Assembly: GCA_030627085.1 (NCBI GenBank)
Contig: DAOUSS010000037.1
Location: forward strand, 1-10,048
From: Candidatus Stahliibacteriota bacterium
Lineage (GTDB): Bacteria > Hydrothermota > UBA3073
DNA length: 10,048 nucleotides
Reading direction: 5' to 3'
In this document: positions 4,859 to 10,048 of the stretch, piece after piece
How positions within the stretch are numbered: position 1 is the stretch's first letter
Layout: each line of letters starts with the position of its first letter
Position numbers and translations under genes: made by a program
The notes under the pieces: model-generated
Seen by the model: only the letters and a program-made list of their open reading frames with translations
Database searches by the model: none
Told to the model about the DNA's origin: nothing

Positions 4859-4875
4859 CTGCCTGCGGTAGGCAG
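4859..4875. repeat. Small palindrome CTGCCT-GCGGT-AGGCAG
   Basis: Perfect 6-bp stem with a 5-nt loop, followed by G. It lies about 73 nt upstream of the rightward promoter's -35 box and shares GGCAGG with the palindrome at 901-916. Confidence 0.6.
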
Positions 4876-4930
4876 GTAAGAGATTTTTCTTTTTCATTTC
4901 TTTTTTATCTCTTAAGTTCTCTTTCAATCC

Positions 4931-4976
4931 CTGTCAAATTTTTTTCCTTGACAGTGGTCTAAAGTTGTGGTATAAT
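4931..4976 (+). promoter_or_regulatory. Perfect extended sigma-70-type promoter with inverted repeat on the -35 box
   Basis: TTGACA (4948-4953) and TATAAT (4971-4976) are 17 nt apart, and a TG at 4968-4969 makes an extended -10. Transcription should start near 4983, giving a leader of about 33 nt before the ATG at 5016. CTGTCAA (4931-4937) and TTGACAG (4948-4954) form a perfect 7-bp inverted repeat covering the -35 box, a candidate operator for a repressor. CTGTCAA also occurs at 4777-4783 on the leftward promoter, so the two may share a regulator; this is inference. Confidence 0.85.
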
Positions 4977-5015
4977 AAAAATTCAAGGAGAATAGACATC
5001 TTTTGGGTTAATACT

Positions 5016-6284
5016 ATGAGGAAAATGACCTTATATTTTATGCTTATCATCCTTCTTGCTGGTTGCAGCAAGAAGGATGATAAAGTAACAGAAGTAAAAT
5101 TCTGGCATGTTATGGGAGGGCCTCTTGGTAAGGCACTTAACGAACTCGTAGACGAATTCAACGAGGAAAATCCTGATATACATATTACATCTGTGAGCAT
5201 GGGGAATTATCAGGCACTTACGCAGAAGATTATGGCATCTATACTTGCCGGGAATCCGCCGACCATTGCCCAGGTGTACGAGTCCTGGACAACAAGTCTC
5301 ATGCAGGCAGATGCAATACAACCGATAGAGGATTTTATACGGGGTGAGGAGGGACTGAAAGAAGAAGAGATTTCCGATATATTTCCTGTGTTTATAAAAG
5401 ACAATACCTGGAATGAAAGATTTATAACATCTCCCTTCAACAAGAGCGTGGTAACATACTTCTACAATATGGATATGTTTGAGAAAGAAGGGATAGAGAA
5501 ATTTCCTGATACATGGAACGAATTTCTTATGGTTGCAAAGAGACTGACAAAGGATATAAATGGTGATGGCGAACCCGATATATGGGGCACTGCATTTCCT
5601 GTAAATGCTGGGATGTTTGCACAGATACTACATGCAAAAGGGGGAAAAATCCTCTCTCCTGATGAGAAACAGCCTGAGTTTCAAAACAAAGAAGGTATTG
5701 ATGCGCTCAGATTTATATATGACCTCATATACACCCACAAGGTTGCATATCTCACTACAGGCTATGAGCATCAGGATGACTTTATTGCAGGAAATGTTGC
5801 TATGATATCAGGCACATCTGTTTCTTATTCCTTCATAAAGGAGGCTAAGCCCAGTTTTAGAATAGGGGTTGCACCGCCTCCGGGCGATAAAGAAAAGGTG
5901 GTATTCATAATGGGTACGAATGTTGCAATATTCAGAAATTCTGGGGAGAAGGAAAAGGAGGCTGCCTGGAAATTCATAAAATGGTTCATATCAAAGGAGA
6001 TTCAGGCAAGATGGGTGATTAAAACGGGTTATGTTCCTGTAAGAAAATCCACGCTTGAACTTCCGGCGATAAAACAGCATCTGCAGAATGTACCCGGACT
6101 TAAAGATGCATGGGCATCACTTGACTATGCATTGATAGAACCAAGAACACCTGGTTGGCTTGTGGGGAGGAGACTCCTCTCTGATGTCGGGATAGAACCC
6201 GTGCTACGGGGAGGAATGGCGGTAGAAGAATCTCTCACAAGATGCGCAAAAGAGGTGGAAAGGGCGCTTGCCTTACAATATTGA
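5016..6284 (+). CDS. Extracellular solute-binding protein family 1, lipoprotein (ABC importer)
   Basis: A 422-residue substrate-binding lipoprotein of the MalE/UgpB-like family 1, which captures a solute, usually a sugar or sugar phosphate, outside the cytoplasmic membrane for an ABC importer. MRKMTLYFMLIILLAGC is a lipoprotein signal peptide with the lipobox LAGC at 14-17; Cys17 would be lipidated and a charged linker (SKKDDK) follows. EVKFWHVMGGP, NPPTIAQVYESW and the KSVVTYFYNMDMFEKEGI region match the two-lobed fold. The ATG at 5016 is chosen because it gives the basic n-region; a TTG at 4965 lies upstream of the likely transcript start and is rejected. AAGGAG at 4985-4990 is too far upstream to serve this ATG, so initiation is unusual. 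Codons for the signal peptide form an 18-bp perfect hairpin (5044-5083). No permease or ATPase gene adjoins it, so its partners must lie elsewhere. Confidence 0.9.
   Translation: MRKMTLYFMLIILLAGCSKKDDKVTEVKFWHVMGGPLGKALNELVDEFNEENPDIHITSVSMGNYQALTQKIMASILAGNPPTIAQVYESWTTSLMQADAIQPIEDFIRGEEGLKEEEISDIFPVFIKDNTWNERFITSPFNKSVVTYFYNMDMFEKEGIEKFPDTWNEFLMVAKRLTKDINGDGEPDIWGTAFPVNAGMFAQILHAKGGKILSPDEKQPEFQNKEGIDALRFIYDLIYTHKVAYLTTGYEHQDDFIAGNVAMISGTSVSYSFIKEAKPSFRIGVAPPPGDKEKVVFIMGTNVAIFRNSGEKEKEAAWKFIKWFISKEIQARWVIKTGYVPVRKSTLELPAIKQHLQNVPGLKDAWASLDYALIEPRTPGWLVGRRLLSDVGIEPVLRGGMAVEESLTRCAKEVERALALQY
5044..5083 (+). repeat. 18-bp perfect hairpin inside signal-peptide codons
   Basis: Bases 5044-5061 are exactly complementary to 5066-5083 around the loop GTTG. 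The stem spans codons 10-22, from LIILLAGC into SKKDDK, and begins 28 nt after the start codon's A. In mRNA it would be a very stable structure close to the initiation site. Confidence 0.9.
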
Positions 6285-6285
6285 A

Positions 6286-6341
6286 CAGGTAGTAGAGTAT
6301 CAGAAGATCAGGTAATCAGTAATCGGTCATCAGTATGGTGT
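6286..6341. repeat. Heptad-periodic intergenic array 3
   Basis: Starting one base after the solute-binding-protein stop codon, units of 7 nt sharpen into AATCAGT-type copies at 6314, 6321 and 6328, flanked by looser units (6286-6313 and 6335-6341). A second short heptad stretch (AACCAAT, AATGGAT) lies at 6381-6401. The unit sequence differs from arrays 1 and 2, but the period and position after a stop codon are the same. Confidence 0.68.
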
Positions 6342-6345
6342 AAAC

Positions 6346-6373
6346 AAGGAGAAATGGGGCTCCCTTTCTCCTT
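6346..6373. repeat. Stable hairpin between the solute-binding-protein gene and dnaE
   Basis: AAGGAGAAA (6346-6354) pairs perfectly with TTTCTCCTT (6365-6373). After a bulged T, GGG (6356-6358) pairs with CCC (6362-6364). It may end transcription of the upstream gene, but no T-run follows on either strand, so it is not a standard intrinsic terminator. The left arm contains an AAGGAG ribosome-site word followed by ATG (6353-6355) opening an 11-codon frame. Confidence 0.6.
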
Positions 6374-6441
6374 AAGGTGTTACCGATAACCAATAATGGA
6401 TAACTCCGGTATTATTGACGCATATTTTAGAGTAAACAACT

Positions 6442-9400
6442 ATGCTACACGCAAATTTTGTTCACCTTCATCTTCACACAGAGTATAGCTTCCTTGATGG
6501 AGCTTGCAGGATTGATGATTTAGTGGAGGCTGCCTCAAGGTATAAACTTCCTGCACTCGCTATTACGGATCACGGTAACATGTGCGGGTGTATAGAGTTC
6601 TATAAGAAGCTTATGCATGCAGCTATCAAGCCCATTATAGGACAGGAAGTGTATCTTGCACCCCAATCAAGATTTGACAGGAAAGGAAAAGAGGCATATT
6701 ATCACCTTGTTCTTCTCGTGAGAAATGAGAAAGGATATAAGAACCTTGTAAAACTTTCTACAATAGCGTATAAAGAGGGTTTCTACTATAAGCCGAGGAT
6801 AGATAAGGAAGTATTGAAGGAATACAGTGATGGACTTATAGGCATGTCTGCCTGTATCAGAGGCGAGATCTCATATCATTTACTCAGAGGTGACTATGAT
6901 AAAGCCAAGAAGGCATTACTGGAATATCTTGCTATATTTGGGAAAGAAAATTTTTATCTGGAACTTATGAGATTGGGTCTAAAAGAAAATGAGATTGTAA
7001 ACGGTGGACTTCTCACCCTGTCAGAGGAACTTGGTGTTCCCTGTGTGGCGACCAATGATTGTCATTATATAAATAAGGATGATAGTGAGTCACATGATAT
7101 TCTACTCTGCCTCCAGACAGGAAAGGATATTAATGATGAAAGTAGGATGCGGTTTGAATCGAATGAGTTGTATTTACGCTCACCTGAGGAGATGAAACAA
7201 CTTTTCTCAGACCATCCAGAGGCGATTAAGAATACACTTGAAGTTGCAGATAGATGTAATCTTGACTTTCACCTCGATGAAGTGAAAGTGCAGCTTCCTC
7301 ATTATGATGTACCTGAGGGATTTTCATCCAGTGACGAGTATCTTGAGAAACTTGCAAAGGAAGGATTAAAGGCAAAATATACTCACATCGACGAGAAGAT
7401 TGAGGAGAGATTTAATCACGAGCTCGATGTGATCAAAAAACGGGGACTTTCAGGTTACTTCCTTATAATTACGGATCTTGTTAATTTTGCAAGAGAGAGT
7501 GGTATTCCCGTTGGTCCTGGTCGTGGGTCTGCAGTGGGAAGTCTCGTATTATATTCACTTGGCGTTACCGAGATAGACCCTCTCAAATACGGGCTTGTAT
7601 TCGAAAGGTTTCTAAACCCTGAGAGGGCAGCAATGCCCGATGTAGATATAGATTTCTCTGATACGAGGAGAGACGAGGTTATATCCTATATAAAAAGAAA
7701 ATATGGAGAAGAGAATGTCTCTCAGATCATCACATTCGGGACGATGGCAGCAAGGGCAGTTGTTAGAGATGTCGGTAGAGTGCTCAAAATTGCGCTTCCC
7801 GAGGTAGACAGAATAGCAAAGGCAATACCATTTGGGGTAAGTCTTAAAGAAGCGCAAGAGATACCGGAGTTCAGGAATATAATAAATGAGAAGGAAGAGT
7901 ATAAGAAACTTATCTCCCTGGCAATGAGGCTCGAAGGTATTACAAGGCACGCCTCAGTGCATGCTGCAGGTATGGTGGTTGCTCCGCATGAGATTACTGA
8001 ATTTGTTCCACTTTATCGTATGCCGGATGGTTCTTTTGTGACTCAGTATCCTATGGAGGCTATTGATGCGCTTGGACTTTTGAAGATAGATATACTCGGA
8101 CTCCGCACACTCACGATTATAAATGATACGATAGAACTCTTGAAGAGAGAAAATAAGAAGATAGATATAGAAAACATCCGCCTTGATGATAAGAAGGCAT
8201 TTAATCTCCTTTCAAAAGGTATGACGAATGGTGTATTTCAGCTTGAGTCAGAGGGAATGAAAGATATCTTAAGAAAGATAAAACCCGATTCATTCACTGA
8301 TATAATGGCAGTTCTTGCGCTCTACAGACCCGGTCCTCTCGGTGGACTTACAAAAGATAGCTTTATAAAGAGGAAGCATGGGAAAGAAGCAATTGATTAT
8401 ATCCATAAGAATCTTGAACCAATTCTAAAAGAGACATACGGGATTATACTGTATCAGGAACAGGTGATGCAAATAGCATCAGTAGTTGCAGGATTTTCAC
8501 TTGGAGAGGCAGATATTTTAAGAAGGGCTATGGGTAAGAAATTACCGGAGGTTATGGATGAGAAGAGGAAGGCATTTGTAGAGGGAGCGTTGAGAAGAAA
8601 CTATTCTGAGGAGGTCGCGAACAGGCTCTTTGATCTCATCATCCCCTTTGCTGGTTACGGATTCAACAAGTCGCATTCAGCAGGTTATGCGCTTATATCA
8701 TATAGAACCGCCTTTCTGAAGGCACACTATCCGCAGGAATTTCTATCAGCAACACTCACAAATGAGTCTTCATCCTCGGATAAGATTGCTGAATTTGTAA
8801 AGGAGGCGAATGTCTTGAAGATTGATATATATCCTCCCAGTATAAATAAGAGTTTCTATGAGTTTTTACCTGAAGGAGATGGTATAAGGTTTGGATTGTG
8901 TGCAGTAAAGAATGTGGGAGAGAATGCCTGTATGTCGATTATCTCTACACGTAAAAGGGGCGAATTTAGGAGTTTTATGGACTTTTTGAACGGAGTAGAT
9001 TCGCGGATTGTAAGTAAGCGTGCTGTAGAAAGTCTTATAAAAGCAGGAGTCTTTGACGAGATTAAAAAGAATAGGGCAGAGTTACTCTCGATACTCAGTA
9101 CCATCCAGAGAAGACAGGGCAGTGTTGGTCAGGCATCGCTATTTAGAAGAGACGCCAGCTCTAAGGAGAAGGAAGCATTTTCAGTTACAGAACATCTCTC
9201 ATTTGAAAAGGATTCGCTTGGATTTTATCTTTCAGGACACCCACTAGATAGATATTCTGACGAACTTACTGCATTTACGACAACAACTTCATCGTCACTT
9301 GCCGCATTGCCGGTTGGTAGTAAAGTGATTCTCTCAGGTGTAATTACAAAGAGGAGAAAAAGACAGGTTAAGAATGGCGATCTTCTGGTCATTCTTACAT

Positions 9401-9813
9401 TGGAGGATCTTGAAGGTGTATACGATGCGACGCTTTTCGGTGACTCTCTGATTGGTCAGATCCCTGAGAAGGATTCACCTATTCTCGTAAAGGGAAAGGT
9501 TGGTTTATTCAGAGAAAACAAGAATGTAAAGGTTGAAAAAATTGTTCCGCTTTCCAAAGTGAGAGATGAGTTCGTAACTGGTGTAGAGATACGACTCAAT
9601 CTAATCGGACTCACAGAAGAGACATTAAAAAATCTAAAAGCCATCCTGGAGGCCTCACCGGGGAATAAAGAGGTATTTTTGAGGATGGAAGAGAATGGTA
9701 AGTACACTATAGCCCGATGCAAAACCCTAAAGGTTTCACCAAACAGGACAACACTGTCAAAAATAAGGAAGCTATTGGGGGAACATGCGATTACTCTGAA
9801 GGGAGAAATATGA
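6442..9813 (+). CDS. dnaE: DNA polymerase III alpha subunit
   Basis: The replicative polymerase subunit, 1123 residues, a normal DnaE1 length. Domains in order: PHP (about 1-270), with HLHT (His10, His12), TDHGNM (Asp43, His44), GQE (Glu69), His88 and NDCHY (Asp206, His208); the C-family palm and fingers, with PDVDIDF (catalytic Asp402 and Asp404) and LKIDILGLRTL (Asp550), plus GPGRGSAVGS (358-367), TFGTMAARAVVRDVGR (431-446), YRPGPL (628-633) and YGFNKSHSAGYALISYRTAF (739-758); a helix-hairpin-helix-like region (about 800-875); and a C-terminal OB fold (about 960-1040) with a short tail. No catalytic residue is missing. The ATG at 6442 matches the family start (FVHLHLHTEYS follows) but lacks a strong Shine-Dalgarno. 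It overlaps ribB by ATGA, so the two are probably co-transcribed. Confidence 0.98.
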   Translation: MLHANFVHLHLHTEYSFLDGACRIDDLVEAASRYKLPALAITDHGNMCGCIEFYKKLMHAAIKPIIGQEVYLAPQSRFDRKGKEAYYHLVLLVRNEKGYKNLVKLSTIAYKEGFYYKPRIDKEVLKEYSDGLIGMSACIRGEISYHLLRGDYDKAKKALLEYLAIFGKENFYLELMRLGLKENEIVNGGLLTLSEELGVPCVATNDCHYINKDDSESHDILLCLQTGKDINDESRMRFESNELYLRSPEEMKQLFSDHPEAIKNTLEVADRCNLDFHLDEVKVQLPHYDVPEGFSSSDEYLEKLAKEGLKAKYTHIDEKIEERFNHELDVIKKRGLSGYFLIITDLVNFARESGIPVGPGRGSAVGSLVLYSLGVTEIDPLKYGLVFERFLNPERAAMPDVDIDFSDTRRDEVISYIKRKYGEENVSQIITFGTMAARAVVRDVGRVLKIALPEVDRIAKAIPFGVSLKEAQEIPEFRNIINEKEEYKKLISLAMRLEGITRHASVHAAGMVVAPHEITEFVPLYRMPDGSFVTQYPMEAIDALGLLKIDILGLRTLTIINDTIELLKRENKKIDIENIRLDDKKAFNLLSKGMTNGVFQLESEGMKDILRKIKPDSFTDIMAVLALYRPGPLGGLTKDSFIKRKHGKEAIDYIHKNLEPILKETYGIILYQEQVMQIASVVAGFSLGEADILRRAMGKKLPEVMDEKRKAFVEGALRRNYSEEVANRLFDLIIPFAGYGFNKSHSAGYALISYRTAFLKAHYPQEFLSATLTNESSSSDKIAEFVKEANVLKIDIYPPSINKSFYEFLPEGDGIRFGLCAVKNVGENACMSIISTRKRGEFRSFMDFLNGVDSRIVSKRAVESLIKAGVFDEIKKNRAELLSILSTIQRRQGSVGQASLFRRDASSKEKEAFSVTEHLSFEKDSLGFYLSGHPLDRYSDELTAFTTTTSSSLAALPVGSKVILSGVITKRRKRQVKNGDLLVILTLEDLEGVYDATLFGDSLIGQIPEKDSPILVKGKVGLFRENKNVKVEKIVPLSKVRDEFVTGVEIRLNLIGLTEETLKNLKAILEASPGNKEVFLRMEENGKYTIARCKTLKVSPNRTTLSKIRKLLGEHAITLKGEI
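9799..9813 (+). promoter_or_regulatory. Ribosome-binding site and ATGA overlap coupling dnaE to ribB
   Basis: AAGGGAG lies 4 nt before the ribB ATG, inside the final dnaE codons, and the A of ATG precedes the dnaE TGA. Terminating ribosomes could restart directly on ribB. Confidence 0.8.
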
Positions 9814-10048
9814 GCGAATTTAATACAATAAAAGAGGCGATAGAGGAGATAAAGAAGGGAAAGGTCATCATAGTAGTAGATGACGAAGATAGAGAGAACG
9901 AAGGAGATTTCATCTGTGCAGCAGAGAAAGTTACCCCCCAGACTATCAACTTTATGGCAAAAGAGGGAAGGGGACTTATCTGTGTGGCACTTCCCAGGGA
10001 AAGACTCTCCTCTCTTCATATTACAGATATGGTAAGGGATAACACATC
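9810..10048 (+). CDS. ribB: 3,4-dihydroxy-2-butanone-4-phosphate synthase (3' end outside window)
   Basis: The enzyme converts ribulose 5-phosphate to 3,4-dihydroxy-2-butanone 4-phosphate plus formate, supplying the four-carbon unit of riboflavin. About 79 residues are visible. The acidic loop DDEDRENEGDF (24-34), which binds Mg2+ and substrate, is intact, followed by the conserved INFMAKEGRGLICVAL segment. The ATG at 9810 overlaps the dnaE stop (ATGA), with AAGGGAG at 9799-9805 as ribosome site inside the dnaE codons, so translation is probably coupled to dnaE. The window ends too early to show whether a GTP cyclohydrolase II domain follows (a RibBA fusion), hence ribB is used for the visible domain only. 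Confidence 0.95.
   Translation, partial: MSEFNTIKEAIEEIKKGKVIIVVDDEDRENEGDFICAAEKVTPQTINFMAKEGRGLICVALPRERLSSLHITDMVRDNT

Larger units (their letters stand above)
4360..4930. other. Gene-free region with palindromes and a leftward promoter
   Basis: I see no credible gene here. Frames on either strand lack family motifs and ribosome sites, and are interrupted or composed of repeats. The left third holds the GC-rich inverted repeat (4372-4444) and palindrome (4504-4521). The middle holds the AATCTGCGT repeat, a CTCTCTT/AAGAGAG inverted repeat (4604-4610 with 4623-4629) and the palindrome at 4637-4654. The right third is A/T-rich, with the leftward promoter (4755-4783) and a palindrome (4859-4875). 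It is probably decayed mobile DNA plus the regulatory region of the solute-binding-protein gene. Confidence 0.6.

Noticed and set aside
4965..5015. TTG start for the solute-binding protein
   Set aside because: It lies within the promoter, upstream of the predicted transcript start, and would bury the signal peptide.
9456..10019. Minus-strand open frame of 187 codons
   Set aside because: Entirely antisense to dnaE and ribB, with low-complexity, motif-free translation.

Overview
The window looks like a chromosomal segment of a deep-branching, uncultivated-type bacterium of moderate GC. It combines housekeeping genes with AUA/AGA-rich codon use and intergenic DNA crowded with short periodic repeats and small palindromes. 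I would guess an Omnitrophota-, Nitrospirota- or planctomycete-like metagenome lineage, but no marker here settles the phylum.

Layout. (1) 1-1924, plus strand: the 3' part of an inositol-monophosphatase-family gene, a PF04008/COG1839 'adenosine-specific kinase' family gene, and acpS. The two gaps between them are filled by arrays with a strict 7-nt period that begin on the upstream stop codon; the second runs into the acpS start codon. (2) About 1943-4359, minus strand: a run of small unrelated genes: a truncated DUF3795-like gene, a HIT/GalT-superfamily protein, a three-helix membrane peptide and a DUF2007-like protein. It is headed by the C-terminal stump of a tyrosine recombinase whose tail resembles integron integrases (IntI). 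The gaps contain dyad-symmetric elements, two of which share a TTTTGGCYAACG boundary. The best reading is a decayed integron-like cassette array with the integrase in the same orientation as its cassettes. (3) 4360-5015: a gene-free stretch of about 650 nt holding a GC-rich inverted repeat, several small palindromes and two divergent perfect-consensus sigma-70-type promoters (TTGACA-N17-TATAAT). (4) 5016-6284, plus: a family-1 solute-binding lipoprotein with no permease beside it and an 18-bp perfect hairpin inside its signal-peptide codons. (5) 6442-10048, plus: complete dnaE (Pol III alpha, with the PHP metal site apparently intact), overlapping by ATGA the start of ribB, which runs off the window.

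The housekeeping genes do not form one pathway: AcpS serves lipid synthesis, DnaE replication and RibB riboflavin synthesis. The unusual material is between the genes: the heptad arrays, the interspersed palindromes and the decayed recombinase-plus-cassettes region.
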